A stretch of DNA of 64,000 bases from Petaurus breviceps papuanus (GCA_028583685.1 JAMXIF010001194.1:854753-918752); one strand, 5' to 3'. Numbered from the stretch's first letter, positions 42,346-54,014 are shown. Translations and numbers: made by a program. The notes: a model not told the origin generated them from the letters alone.

Positions 42346-43200
42346 GTTCATGAATATAAATTCAGTTCGATTATGTCGCACACCCAGTGCCGGGCTATCA
42401 TTTCAAGTAGGAAAAAAACTTACAAGTTGATTCCACACATTGGTCCAAGAGACAATTTCAGCATGTGTATCTGTGTATTAATGGAAGGAGACAAAGTAGA
42501 GTTTGTTTTTCTTAAAGTTTCTTTTTCTTTGAATCAATTAAGTGAGTTTGTGTGCTCATTGATATCAACTGGCAGGATAAATCTGGGGTCTGTCACTCAC
42601 TCCCTGGGTCTGAGATGCTAAAAATGGTCAGTGGTACTGCCTTCAAAGAACCTGGCATCCTACAGGGATATGGTGGGTCGTTGGTTAAACTGTTCAGAGA
42701 TTAAAGCAGGATATTGAAGGCTAAGTCCCCAGTAAGGCCTGTTAGGACAGATATATTTTCCAAGGGCTTTTCCCCCCACTCCTGTGGTTAAAAAGTCTTT
42801 CCTTAGCTGAGTTTATAGATCAACAAAACTCCTCCCCTAATGCTTAATGAGTTTGGGGAGCCTCACTATCACAAATACATAGGATGGGGGTGGGAGGGTC
42901 TTGGAGGTAGGAAATGAAAAGAGAATAACCTCCTCCCATCATCTTTCAGCAGGAGGGCCTTTAGTGTATACTCAGGGAAAGCCAAGCCTCCTTGGGTCTC
43001 TACTGAAATCCTGTGCTTCACCAGACAACTTTCAAAACCTGTTCTTCAGGATCCTCTTGAGGTGAAGAGGCAGGTTATTTACTCTGGAGAGAATCTTTGG
43101 AAGCCTATTGTCCTGGCTGAGGATTCAGATCACAGAGCTGGGGTTCAGCGTGTCTCTCCACCACCTCTCTGCTCCAGCATTCTTGTAAGAGTGACTTTGG
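42346..43200. other. Intron sequence without recognised repeats
   Basis: No repeat family recognised. Some pyrimidine and G runs but no frame or motif that I can assign. Confidence 0.45.
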
Positions 43201-43209
43201 ACAGTGGAA

Positions 43210-43455
43210 GGAAGGAAAGAACCATTTATTAAGCACCTACTATGTACTAGGCACTATGCTAAACACTTTACTGTAATCTTATTCAATCTTCACACCAGCC
43301 CTTGGAGGTGAGGTATTATTGTTATCCCTATTTTACAGTTGAGGAAATGAGGCAAGAAGGGGTTAAGTGACTTGCCCAGGATCACACAACCAGCAAATGT
43401 CTGAGATTGAATTTTAATTCAGGTCTTCCTAACTCTAGACTCTGCTGTGCCCCTT
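43210..43455 (-). mobile_element. Ther1/MIR SINE, antisense, full length
   Basis: catttattaagcacctacta, aacactttactgtaatctta, ttacagttgaggaaatgagg, aagtgacttgcccaggatca. Confidence 0.87.
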
Positions 43456-43467
43456 AACTGACTCACA

Positions 43468-43672
43468 CAATGGTGTCAGAGGGAAGAGCAATGGACATGG
43501 AGTTCTTAACTCTGCCACATACTTATCGGTGTGAGGTTGAATAAATAACCTCACCTGAGCCTTAATTTCCCCATCTGCAAAATGAGAATCATTACCCTCT
43601 TTACCTCACAGAATTATTGTGAAGGAAGTACTCCCTGCACAGATAAGTGCTATAGAAATGTAGGCTACTTGT
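43468..43672 (+). mobile_element. MIR SINE, sense
   Basis: gagggaagagcaatggacat, cttaatttccccatctgcaa, cacagaattattgtgaagga, gtgctatagaaatgtaggct. Confidence 0.78.
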
Positions 43673-43839
43673 TTATGCCACTCTTGTGGGCTGCTGAAGT
43701 GGGGGACGGGGGGAGGGAGAATACAGAATACTATAAGACATGGTCCCTGCCCATTAAGGGCTTAATATTGAGTTTAATCTAGTTTGGAACATGAAACATG
43801 CATATGAATTGTCAAAGAATACAACATGATGAATGCCAG

Positions 43840-44050
43840 AAGGAGTTGTAATACTAATAGTAATAACAACTCACGTTTTTTTTAACTCTATCCACCCATC
43901 AACCCTGTGATGTTATCCCCATTTTTCAGAGGAAAAGACTGAGTCAGAGGAAGGAAGTGAATTACTCAAGGTCACATGGGGCAGTTATTATTAAAGAGCA
44001 GAGTTGGATCCCAGACTGCGGTTGCCAAGACTACAGGTCTTGGCTTTTAG
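43840..44050 (-). mobile_element. MIR SINE, antisense
   Basis: accctgtgatgttatcccca, ttttcagaggaaaagactga, tactcaaggtcacatggggc. Confidence 0.65.
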
Positions 44051-44454
44051 AACAGCAAGATCTCATTATAGTCATAATGGTACGAGGAGGTTTCTTAGAG
44101 AAGCCTTCAAGAACGGAGGAGCCTTGGCTGGATGACAGCCTGAGTTCCCCCTGGGAGAGGAGTTCTGGACTGACATGACCAATGTGAGATGTCCATCTTG
44201 TCAGCTAGCACACCAGCTTGAGAGAAACCACTGCCTTCTCCAAAAACAGAGAGGACATTGTTCCATATTCTCACAATACACACCAACAACTTGGAAACCA
44301 TTTGAGCCTGACATTGATTACCTGAATTCACTTTCCTCATAAGAAAAATTTCCTCAAATGCCTAATTTAAATTGAGCTGAACATTTTCCCAAGCTTTGGT
44401 TCTCATTAAAGTTTCCTGTCTCTTGCTAGATTGCTGTCACATCTGAGACAAAAA

Positions 44455-44755
44455 GGGACATGGCATCATGGAAAGAAAACTGAGCTGGGAACCAAAGTCC
44501 TGGTTCAGTTCATTAGTAGCTGGGAGACCTTGGACAAATCACTTAACCTTCTGAAGCCTCTAAATATTAGTTGGAAAGGCCCTCAGCAGTCACCTAATCA
44601 ACTATACTTGAACAGGATTCAATCTGTAACATCTCTGAGGTCATTCAACCTCACTGTGAACCCCTCCAGTGTCTGTTTCTTTGTCTGTAAAATGGGGGTA
44701 ATAAGAATTGTTCCATTGCTTCATAGGGTTATTTTGAGTATCAAAATACTCGCCT
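44455..44755 (+). mobile_element. MIR-family SINEs, sense (one or two copies)
   Basis: catggcatcatggaaagaaa, gaccttggacaaatcactta, tttgtctgtaaaatgggggt, tcatagggttattttgagta. The middle looks like extra sequence between two tails. Confidence 0.65.
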
Positions 44756-44759
44756 ATCC

Positions 44760-45535
44760 CTCTCTCCCTCCTGGGCAGTTATGACACAGGGCAACAGGGT
44801 CTAGCAGGACTGTGAGGTAAAACTTGAGGACAGTACCTGCTACAGGGAGGAATTGTGCCCCAGCTCCCATGTCAGCACCGTGGGGCAAAGCCCCACTTGC
44901 TCAATGCTGGTTATGACTTAGCTAACTGGGATATCCTCTAATTAGAGCTTAAAACCAGTTTTCATAATTGACTCTCAGACATGACTGTATTAATCTGTGT
45001 CCCCAGATATTTCTTCTCAAAAGGGTCTGGTTTAAGGCCAGATATTTGGAAATGTCTCTGGAAAAAACAACCAGGATATATGCTTTTCTGTTTGATTTTA
45101 GGGAAAAATGCATTTGTATATCTGCTGACAATTTCAAATACTTGGCCTTTTCCACGTTCTTTTTTTTATGCTTTAGATATCAGTGTGGCTTTTGATATTT
45201 TTCGTGTACAGCATGATATTTGCATCTGGCTTACTTTTTCTGCTTGCTTTTTAAATTTTTGTTGTTGTTAAATGCTTTTCTTGTATGTGTTTAGGTTATT
45301 TAAGCATTTCCAAACCTTTAACCACACAAAGTAGCTTCCCCCTATTTTTCCCCTACTAACATACTATGGATCTTCCTAGAGCAGTTGTAAACCAGACTTA
45401 CTGAAAACCAATAGGGAGACAAAATAAACAAATAAAAAAAAGGTTAGGATTTTTTCTATTAAAAAGAAAATAACTTGACAAAGAGCAAATTTCTAATATA
45501 AACCTGCAAGAAGAAATTGCCCAATATTGCTTAAG
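44760..45535. other. Intron sequence without recognised repeats
   Basis: AT-rich; frames of 70-100 codons on both strands overlap each other and have no recognised similarity. Confidence 0.45.
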
Positions 45536-45539
45536 CCAT

Positions 45540-45950
45540 AGACTCATAAAATATTGGAAAAATAGGATCGTTTAGTCCAGTGATGTCAAACTCAAATAGA
45601 AATGGGAACCATTAATCCATACTTAAGGGCTGCTGTGGGCCACATATTGACTTGGCTTTAAAGTGTAATTATGTTTTATTATTTTTATTTATTTTGTTAA
45701 ATATTTCCCAATTACATTTTAATCTTGTTCAGGCCACAGTCAGGAGTATTGTGGGCCATATGTGGCCCATGGGCCCTGTGTTTGACACTTCCAGTTGCAT
45801 CTAACCTACTCCTTTTATATGTAGGGAAACACAGGCCAAGAAAAGTCACTCTGAGGAAGGTCACATAAATTAGTGGCAGAGCCAGGACAAGATCCCAGAG
45901 CACTTGACTCCTGGGCCAGTCTTTTTTTTCCAGTATACCACATACCATAT
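45540..45950 (-). mobile_element. MIR-family SINE, antisense, split by the hAT-like element
   Basis: catagactcataaaatattgg before; tatgtagggaaacacaggcc, gaggaaggtcacataaatta, gatcccagagcacttgactc after. Confidence 0.65.
45578..45794. mobile_element. hAT-like miniature DNA transposon with tgtcaaactca ends
   Basis: Starts cagtgatgtcaaactcaaat and ends ggccctgtgtttgacacttc, so the ends are inverted copies of gtcaaac. Inside, gggccacatattgac and ggccatatgtggcccatggg are the GC-rich palindromic parts of this widespread vertebrate element, and ttttgttaaatatttcccaa its centre. It interrupts an antisense MIR. Confidence 0.75.
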
Positions 45951-46466
45951 TGAAAGACAATTTCCAAATATAAGATACTGTCTTCAGAAAAATGACAGTG
46001 TTCCAGGACCATAAGGAAGAGGTCAATGAACATTTCTGGCAAATCAGGAGGTTCATGAGGAAGGTAATAGAAAAATCAGATGCAGCATTTGGGAATCTTA
46101 CAAAGAGGAAGATTTAAACAGCAGTGAGTATTAATGATTAGTGGCGTTCTGAAAATTTCTCACAAAGTTGGAAGCTGAGGGTGGAGAAGAGTGACATACT
46201 GTGTAGATAGCACCCTAGGGTTCAAGAATTCTTGCCATTCTGGAGTTGAGAGTAGATGACAAAACCCAGAAAACTTAAATGGAACCCATTCCTCAAGTTC
46301 CACTTTTGTCAGAAAACTACCATTTAGTTTTTCCCCTAGACCTAGTTAATGACCTTGGGGGAAAATAGAGGTTAGATTAGTAGAAAGCAGGGATTTGAGT
46401 GTTTCTTCTCCTCAAATTGAATCTCCTTCCTCCCCCAAACTAAATTTTTTATGTAGGAGTTTGGGA

Positions 46467-46600
46467 GTCATATCTAGAATCCTTGTCTAAGTTCTGCTAT
46501 GTGTCCCTGGACAAATGACTTCACTTTTCTGTATCTCAATTGCCTTATCTATAATGGTAGAAAGTTTAAATTAGATTTAATTCAAAATCTAATTAAAATG
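46467..46600 (+). mobile_element. MIR fragment, sense
   Basis: ctaagttctgctatgtgtcc, ggacaaatgacttcactttt, caattgccttatctataatg. Confidence 0.65.
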
Positions 46601-46662
46601 TAAAAGCCCCTTAAATTAGATTTAATTTAAAATCTAAAAGCCCTTCTAAATCTAAAATTTTG
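46567..46662. repeat. Tandem copy of an AT-rich palindrome-containing unit
   Basis: aaattagatttaatt-caaaatctaatt is followed by aaattagatttaatttaaaatctaaaagccc, with taaaagcccctt between. Each unit contains agattttaaattaaatct-like dyad symmetry. Confidence 0.7.
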
Positions 46663-46724
46663 TTATTCTTAAGTCATAATTGGCAATAAGGCACCATAGG
46701 TGAAACAGGGAAAGAGTGTTTGTC

Positions 46725-46905
46725 CTAGAATTGTAGGTTTAGAACTAGAGTAGAAGAGGTGTTAAGAGGCCACATCTGTCATTTACTTCCGGGGAAACTG
46801 AGACCCAGAGAGGTTAAATGGTCGGTCTGAAATCATGCAGATAGTGAAGGGCTGAATCAGGATTTGAAATCTGAGTTCCAAATCTTTCCATTATGTCAGT
46901 TACTG
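46725..46905 (-). mobile_element. MIR-family SINE, antisense
   Basis: ttacttccggggaaactgag, acccagagaggttaaatggt, caggatttgaaatctgagtt. Confidence 0.75.
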
Positions 46906-47097
46906 CTTCTAGTCAGTGACATATCTGAGACCCAAAGTTCCATTTCCCAGTTCCCAGCCCATGATTTTTCCAGTAGACCAGGCCTTTCTAACTAGTTCAT
47001 CAGGACCAGCCCGGTGATCTAGAAGCCCATTCTGGCTCATCGCAGGACTGGTTTATACATCCTCTTCCCGGAGACTCATGGGTATTGTTAGTAGATA

Positions 47098-47225
47098 GAT
47101 AAATAAAGCATTAAGCACTTGCAGTGTACAAGGCACTGTGTTAAGTTGTAGGAACACAAATAAAGTGAAACAGAAAGATATTCCCTGCCCTCAAGAGGTT
47201 AAATTGTAGTGGGGGAAGGCAATGC
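47098..47225 (-). mobile_element. L2 3' end, antisense
   Basis: agcattaagcacttgcagtg, caaggcactgtgttaagttg, ttccctgccctcaagaggtt. Confidence 0.8.
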
Positions 47226-47501
47226 ATAAAAGAGAACAGAAAGGAGGAGAGGGCACCAGAATGGGAGGACAAGGTGGAGAGGGCCCCTGAGGCATCATGG
47301 GCAGACCTGGGTTCAAAGAGAGCACAGTGGTTCCTCAAAAGGAAGTGGGAGGAAAACTTTCTAATCAGAGGCTATAGGGATGGAAGCTTTCTTTACTAGC
47401 ATGAGGTGGAAAGGTGGTCTGGGGCATTATGGGCTGGTCCACTTGTAGGAGAGAAGTTTGTCTAGTGTCTCATTCTTCTTCCCAAGACCAGCAGATAGCA
47501 G

Positions 47502-47900
47502 CCACCCCACCCCCACCCCCACCCCTACCACCACCACTCCTCTACTACTACTACTTCTCCTACCACCACCACCACTCCACTACTACTACTACTACTACTA
47601 CTCCTCCTACCACCACCACCACTACCACTACCACCACCACCACCACCATTCCACTACTGCTACTACTACTACTCCTACCACCACCACCATTCCACTACTA
47701 CTACTACTACTCCTACCACCACCACCACTCCACTACTACTACTACTACTCCTACCACCACCACCACCACCATTCCACTACTACTACTACTACTACTATTA
47801 CTACTCCTACCACCACTCCACTACTACTACTACCACCACCACCACTACACTGCTACTACTACTACTACTCCTACCACCACCACAACTACCACCACTGCCA
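47502..47900. repeat. (CCA)n/(CTA)n compound trinucleotide tract
   Basis: About 400 bases of alternating blocks of cca and cta, with ctcc and atcc interruptions at a roughly regular 50-60-base spacing, suggesting growth of a higher-order unit. Long Thr/Tyr/His reading frames across it are a by-product. Confidence 0.97.
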
Positions 47901-47926
47901 TCTTAAGACTTTTGGAAAAAAATGGA

Positions 47927-47973
47927 GAGTAGATCTTACCCTCTCAAAAAGGTTGGTGATCCAACAGAGTGGA
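47927..47973 (+). repeat. 47-bp block, first copy, left of the gap
   Basis: gagtagatcttaccctctca to tccaacagagtgga; identical to 48118-48164. Confidence 0.95.
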
Positions 47974-48017
47974 GTGGTGGTAGGAGTAGTAATAGTAGTA
48001 GTAGTAGTAGTAGTGGA
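47974..48017. repeat. Reverse-complement (TAG/TGG)n tract next to the gap
   Basis: gtggtggtaggagtagtaat then (agt)n: the reverse complement of the CCA/CTA tract before it, running into the N gap. Confidence 0.93.
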
Positions 48018-48117
48018 NNNNNNNNNNNNNNNNNNNNNNNNNNNNNNNNNNNNNNNNNNNNNNNNNNNNNNNNNNNNNNNNNNNNNNNNNNNNNNNNNNN
48101 NNNNNNNNNNNNNNNNN
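48018..48117. other. Sequence gap of exactly 100 N
   Basis: A placeholder-sized gap between two identical 47-base blocks; the true order and length are unknown. Confidence 0.98.
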
Positions 48118-48164
48118 GAGTAGATCTTACCCTCTCAAAAAGGTTGGTGATCCAACAGAGTGGA
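48118..48164 (+). repeat. 47-bp block, second copy, right of the gap
   Basis: Exact repeat of 47927-47973, followed by different sequence (ctttatatccc). Confidence 0.95.
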
Positions 48165-48619
48165 CTTTATATCCCATATCGTTTAATCATGTAGGCACTG
48201 AGTTGATTAAACATCTTCTCTTTTTCATCCCTACAATCAACTCTTGATTTTCCTATAATCTATTTTGTGAATTACATGTAACAAAAGCCCAGTCTCAAAG
48301 CTTGTTCTGGCAAAATCACTTATTATTCACAAAAGAAGTATTATCTTTGTTAAAATGAATGATAGACATTTCCATATAGAACAGCTTCCTTATGCATGAG
48401 ACTGTGACAGGTGCCCCATTTGCAGATAAATTTTCAGAGCCAGCCTAAGCAAAACTATTAGAAATATCCTTCCATTAGGGGAAATCCTTATATTATTTAA
48501 GAGTCAAGTATAAATGATTTTTGAATCATGCATTCACCCTACCATTACTTTTCTGTTAACAAAGAAGTTAGAATTATCCAGATTTTCTATTATCACACTC
48601 ATCTTTTTGTTTCTTTGGT

Positions 48620-48985
48620 CTTGATTCCTCTTCTCTCTCCCTGTGTAAGCCATCTTATCTAATCAGAATGGTCTACTCATTGTTCCATCATGCAGCTTTC
48701 ATTTTCACGCCTTAACATAGGTCAGTCTCTCACATATAGTGTTCCCTTCATTCTTCTATGCATATTTTAATCCTACATTTCCTTCAAGACCTAGCCTCCT
48801 CCAGGAATCGCTTCCTAATCAGACCACACCACAATGATCTTTCCCCTCCTGTGAATTTCTGTGTCTCTTACTGTCTGGACCATTCATGTAGCTCTTAGCA
48901 CTGGCTGCCATATTGCTGCCATTTTTTTTTATATGTGCCTTTCTCTCAAACTAGACAGTTTCTCCAAAGTAGGACCCTTGTTTTA
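48620..48985 (+). mobile_element. L2-type LINE 3' end, sense, decayed
   Basis: ccttcaagacctagcctcct, ccaggaatcgcttcctaatc, ctcttagcactggctgccat. Confidence 0.6.
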
Positions 48986-48987
48986 TA

Positions 48988-49055
48988 TATTATTTCAGTC
49001 AACCAATAAACATTTATTAAGCACCTACTATATACAAGGCATTATTTCTATCACC
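48988..49055 (-). mobile_element. L2 3' terminus, antisense
   Basis: cagtcaaccaataaacattt, attaagcacctactatatac. Confidence 0.8.
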
Positions 49056-49499
49056 CACTGTGCCCAGTCCAACCTCCTGTTTTACAGATAAAAACCTGAG
49101 TCCAAAGAAAAGTTTTATATGTAGTAGGCCCACTCAACAACCTTCCTGAACCAATAGATATTCCAAACCATCAGCTAGTTTCTTTGTAGAAAAGGATGGG
49201 GTATTCCCAGGTCTAAATTTATGCATTCATTTCCTTGGCTGTATGGTTGTTACAGGAATGGAATAGGGCCAGTCACTGCCCAAGCTGTATAATAAGTAAG
49301 CTGGGTTTGGAATTTGAGATATTTGCTAAATTTGTCTTTTCTAAGGGGCTGTGCCTGCAAATTTGGATACAAGAGAGGTTCTGGTAAAAGAAAGCTTGGC
49401 TTCAGCTTTGCTATGAGCTGTTGGGTCACTCTGTCCCCACTGTATTCCTCCCCCTTTGCCTGATGGGTGTTATTACCCAAGTCTTACCCTGATTCCTTA

Positions 49500-51690
49500 A
49501 TCTAGCACCCAAAAACATGCCATCAGGATTCAATCAGGTCCATTGGTGATTCATGCTCCTAATGGCTTAGCCTGTCCTTTACTACTTTACAAACTGAGAA
49601 GGAATAAAACCCCGTTTTATTACCCTGCAGTTAAAAACTATTTGTAGAAGTTGCTAAGGTTCAAATCACAAGTGCGCTCCCTTGAGGACTATTAGTTAAT
49701 TCAAAGTGCCACAGACCTTTTTTTTTGCCTTTTTCAGCCTGAGATGTGGCTCTATATCATTCCTGCCATTCAGACATCTAAGAGTTTTCCATTCCTTTGA
49801 CACACACGAGCCAAAGTGCTTAAGGACATCTGTTTATTTTATTTCTTTAATGAGAAAACCTTCCAATTTCTTCCTGGCTCAGCTGTGTTTATTTACATTT
49901 TGTTAGTCATGTGTGCTGGGCACCTTGGGACTTTAAAGGCCTTCAGAGGCCTGGTCTGAGACCTTCTTGCGGCATCCAGCTCTGAAATGTAGAATGAGCC
50001 CTTCCTAAGGAAAACAGAGTCCTTGGAACTCTATAAAATAGATTTTCAAAATAAATACTGCCTAATTCACTCAGTAGATGTGGATTAAGTCAAGATGAAT
50101 ACAATTTGGAAAGGATTTTCTGAGGAAGTTGGAGATTTTTTTTACCCACTGGGGGTTAAACCTGGGACTTAAACCTTTCTCATACTCTCCCATTTGGGCT
50201 AAATAAAAGTGTTTGTCCACTTCCCTAATAAAAGAAAGGATCCTTTAATCAGGCCCCTGTATCGATGCTTGTTTCCTTGAGGTAATGAAGGGAGAGCATG
50301 GTCAGTAAGGCTGGTTGTTTAATTATCTCCAGTGAGTGATCAGAAAGCAGACATCTGCATTTGTTGGGTTTTTTTGTTTGTTTGTTTTGGGGTTTTATTG
50401 GGGGGGAGGGGTAGAGAGAAGAGGAATTTGCCAAAAGACCTGAGACTGGCCCTAAAAGGCTCCCATGTAGACTGAGGAGATACTTTGGGGAAGCTTTTAT
50501 AGGTTTAATCTCTTTTAGAAGAGCTGAGGTAAGCCAAGAGCTCTCTAAGCAGAATGCATATGCCTGGCATTTAGGAGTATTAAAGGATTATTTCCAACAT
50601 AAAATAAATTTTGGAAATGGTTTTTGGATCAGCACACTCAGGTGCACATTAAGAGTTTGCATAAAGTTTGCTAAAAGAGCATCTTTGAAGCCCTTTAAGT
50701 TTGAGCAGGGAGTGTTCTCTCTTAATCATTTTATTGTTTTTAGAGCAGGTCCCCTCAGTCCCTTTAGTTTTAGAAAGGGGAGATAAACCTCATTTAGGAA
50801 ACTGCATTTCTTATTGCAGTAGATTTGGGGGGGGTGGGGGAAGGAGTATTTAATCCTAAAACTCCAGATTACTCCTAATTATCCTCTCAGAAATTTAACA
50901 AATGCCAATTGGAACCCTGCTTTTCCTCTGCCAAGTTTTTCCTCTACTCTGTACCTTTCAATTAATGTCAGAAGGCCTCTAAAGATTAATAAAAGTGATT
51001 TTAATCTCCCATCAAAACCCTGCAACAAATTGGCCCTTTAGTAGAACTGGGAGCCCTTTTGTGTTCTGTAAATATAGGTCTTGCCAGTCATAATGATGAT
51101 CATTTAAAAAAAAATCAACTCCTTCAACTCACATACCTAAATAATTGAAATAATTCCCCATTGCACCTAAATAGCAGGGTTAGAAGCTGTCGCTCATCCT
51201 ATCACTCCCCCTCATTCCCTGCCTGCACTTTTTTTTTACGGTAGTTATTTTTGAACAATAGATTTCTTGGTTTTGCCCAAAGATATTTTGAATTCCCATG
51301 AAGCTTGGGTGGTTATGGTATCACAGTCTGCCTACTTAATGGCAGGAGGATGGGAACAGATCTGCCTCAGGGTCTGATGACAGAGGAAATGTTTTGTCCC
51401 CCCTGGCATTTCCTCTGTCTGACTTAGGAACTTTCATCCCATTTTCATTGCAAAGTCTGAGGTCATCAAGGAGCTTCTCTTATCTGTCCCTTGTTTCTAA
51501 ATTGGAACCACCCCTAAAATAGAAATCAAACCAGTGGTATATGTCAGAAAACATCTGAGAATGTTTTAAAGTAAGTTTTAAAGTAAAATATCATCCCAAA
51601 AGTATCTTTGGGAAAGAAGCAATCTTGTTGCAACTTTTCTTTTCTCATCTGATGTAGTATGGGAAGAAAAAAAATTAGAAACCATTTTTG
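49500..51690. other. Repeat-poor intron block (candidate conserved non-coding sequence)
   Basis: About 2.2 kb with no interspersed repeat recognised, apart from short T, G and A runs (for example near 50370-50410 and 50827-50840). In a window otherwise saturated with retroposons this is unusual. It has TAATTA/TTAAT-type AT motifs and homopurine stretches but no exon-like frame. Confidence 0.45.
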
Positions 51691-51767
51691 CAGGACCAAG
51701 GTTACCTGTCTGTGCAACCTTCAGCAAGGGTCTCAGGGTCTCAGTTTCCTCATCAGTAAATTTCCTC

Positions 51768-51926
51768 TGGGGTGGCTAGGTGGCACAGTGAATAGAGCAC
51801 TGAACTCAGGAGGACCTGAGTTCAAATCCAGCCTCAGACACTTAACACAAAAACTAGCCATGTGACCTTGGGCAAGTCACTTAACCCCAATTGCCCTCCA
51901 AAAAGCAAAAAAAAAATTTTTTTAAA
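51768..51926 (+). mobile_element. WSINE1-like SINE with 11-bp duplication, inside a MIR
   Basis: taaatttcctc at 51757-51767 and 51927-51937. ggggtggctaggtggcacag, gagttcaaatccagcctcag. The flanks are sense MIR (gggtctcagtttcctcatca). Confidence 0.93.
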
Positions 51927-52109
51927 TAAATTTCCTCAACCAGTTAACTGAAGTTCCAGATCTCCCTACTTTGGACTCTGATCAGATAAGCAGGCTGTGA
52001 GTTCAAGCTAGTCTGAGCTAAGTTGGGCAAATGGCATAGATTTGGTTGAATGAGAGTGAGTATCTTGCCTAAGATCTATGATGCAGGAGAGTCACAACAC
52101 TCTCCAATT

Positions 52110-52610
52110 AATCTCTCCCTTTATATTCCACTCTGATCTCGTCCCTCATTGCCTTCTGCTTAGACTATTGTTAATAGTCTCTTAACTGGTCCTCCTGTCT
52201 CTATTCTCTAGTTTTCCTTTCTGCCATGTACATTTTATCAGAGACATCTTCCTAAAACACAGCATTGATCATGTCATTTCTTTGATCCCAAGCCTTCCAT
52301 ATTTCCACATTACCACCCCCCCCAAAAAAAAAAAACCCAGACCCTTTGTCCTGGAATCCATTATCATTTATAATCTGCCCCCTAACATAAAGTTCTTATT
52401 TTAGATCCCATTTCTCCTTTATAGGAACCCTGTGTTTCAGGCACACTGATCTTAGTCTCCTAATACACCATTCCTATTCCTACCATCACATTTTTGATCT
52501 CACCATTCCCTACCCTTGGATTGTCCTCCCTTCTCTTTTCCACTATTTCCTTTAGTGCCCATCTAAATCCTTCCTTGGTTGCTGCAGCATTCAGTGCTCT
52601 CTTTCTTCTT
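52110..52610 (+). mobile_element. L2 LINE 3' end, sense
   Basis: cattgccttctgcttagact, cagagacatcttcctaaaac, gatcatgtcatttctttgat, ctacccttggattgtcctcc. Confidence 0.78.
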
Positions 52611-52639
52611 CCAAACTTGCCAAGTGCATATTGAGAATC

Positions 52640-52892
52640 ATCGCAATAAAATGAATAGGATACTGGGCTTAGGAGCACCTGGGTTCATCAGATCCTACCG
52701 TCTGCTTACCAACCATGTGCCAGTAAGCAGTGACTTATCTTCTCCAAACCTCAGTTTCTTTATCTGTCAGATGGGAATAATAAAACCTGCAAGTGTTAGC
52801 ATCATGGAGTTTTTGTGAGGTTCCAGTGAGTTAATGTATGGAAAGTAATTTGCAACCTAAAGCATTCTAGAAATGTTCAGTTATTATTAATC
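52640..52892 (+). mobile_element. MIR SINE, sense, full length
   Basis: ggatactgggcttaggagca, ctcagtttctttatctgtca, tttgtgaggttccagtgagt, tctagaaatgttcagttatt. Confidence 0.82.
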
Positions 52893-53054
52893 ATCTTCTT
52901 TTTGCCTTTTTCCATGGAATTCATGTAAAAATAGTCTTGGCACAAGTCACTATCCTGCTATTACTCTTTTCTCCTTAAAGATATATATTTGTACCTTGTG
53001 TAAAATACAGATTTATTATGCTTCATCATCATCTTCATTAGAAAAGTGACATGG

Positions 53055-53219
53055 GGGCAGTTAGGTGATGCAGTGAATAGAGCACTGGCCCTGGAGTCAG
53101 GAGGAACTGCATTCAAATCTAACCTCAGACACTTAACACAAAAACTAGCCTTGTGACCTTGGGCAAGTCACTTAAACCCAATTTTCTAGTTTTCACCCCT
53201 CCAAAAAAAGCAAAAAAAA
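53055..53219 (+). mobile_element. WSINE1-like SINE with 13-bp duplication, inside another SINE
   Basis: aaaagtgacatgg at 53042-53054 and 53220-53232, perfect. gggcagttaggtgatgcagt, tggccctggagtcaggagga. Confidence 0.95.
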
Positions 53220-53227
53220 AAAAGTGA

Positions 53228-53475
53228 CATGGCATAATGGATAGAAATGTCCTTCAAGCCAGTAAGACCTGTATTCTAGTCCCATCTCTGACTCATATAA
53301 GCTGTATGACCCTAAGCAAGTCATTTAACCCCTCAGTGTTCTAGGCAACCATCTAAGACTCTAAGTTGTGGAAGAGGGGCCAGCTTGCATTGGTAGAGAG
53401 TTTCCTTATCAGGGAATTTCTTGTTTCAGTGAAATCATAGGTCTCATCCTTATCCTTATATCATTATTTATCCCA
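53228..53475 (+). mobile_element. tRNA-derived SINE with a distinct body (Ther2/MON1-like, name uncertain)
   Basis: acatggcataatggatagaa, gaccctaagcaagtcattta, gactctaagttgtggaagag, cattggtagagagtttcctt. Head split by the WSINE1-like copy; body as at 29640-29865. Confidence 0.68.
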
Positions 53476-53784
53476 TGAATTTGGCACATAGTATGTATTG
53501 CTTTGTACTGGTTACTTCTTCCTAAACTGGATTAGAAGCCCCGCACATGCAGGGACCGTATGTTTGTACCACCACCACCAAACATCATGATCTACACATG
53601 GGAGGCACCCAGGGAATTCTGAATACTGCTGCTCCTGATGAAGAATCCATTGTTCATGGAATGGAATGGAAGCTTCTTAATGGCAATGACTGTATAACTT
53701 TTTATCTTCATATCTAAAGTCTCTACTTTAATAATCAGATTTTTTTAATCAGCATAGGGAACCCCTGATATAGAAACGGCTTTA

Positions 53785-54010
53785 TAGAATCACAGAATTT
53801 AGAGTTGCAAGAGCCCTGGCAGACATCTAGTCCAAGAGCTACCCAAAAGAAATCCCCATTATAACAAGTAGACAACCAGTCTCTTCATTTAGACTTCCAA
53901 GGAGGGGAAACCTACCCCCTCCTGAGGTAGCCCATGCCACTGTGGGACAGCTATAAATGTTAACAAAAAATGTTTTCCTGATGTCAAGCCTAAATTTCTC
54001 TCTTTGACAC
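53785..54010 (-). mobile_element. MIR/L3-related fragment, antisense
   Basis: agaatcacagaatttagagt, acatctagtccaagagctac, then ctgaggtagcccatgccac and a tttcctgatgtcaagcc-type end. Confidence 0.55.
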
Positions 54011-54014
54011 TTCC

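Noticed and set aside
44968-45271. Overlapping frames on both strands near 45 kb
   Set aside because: Three frames overlap the same bases, none shows similarity or splice signals.
47414-48194. Long Thr/Tyr/His/Pro-rich reading frames
   Set aside because: They are translations of the (CCA/CTA)n tract and of the N gap; no gene signals.
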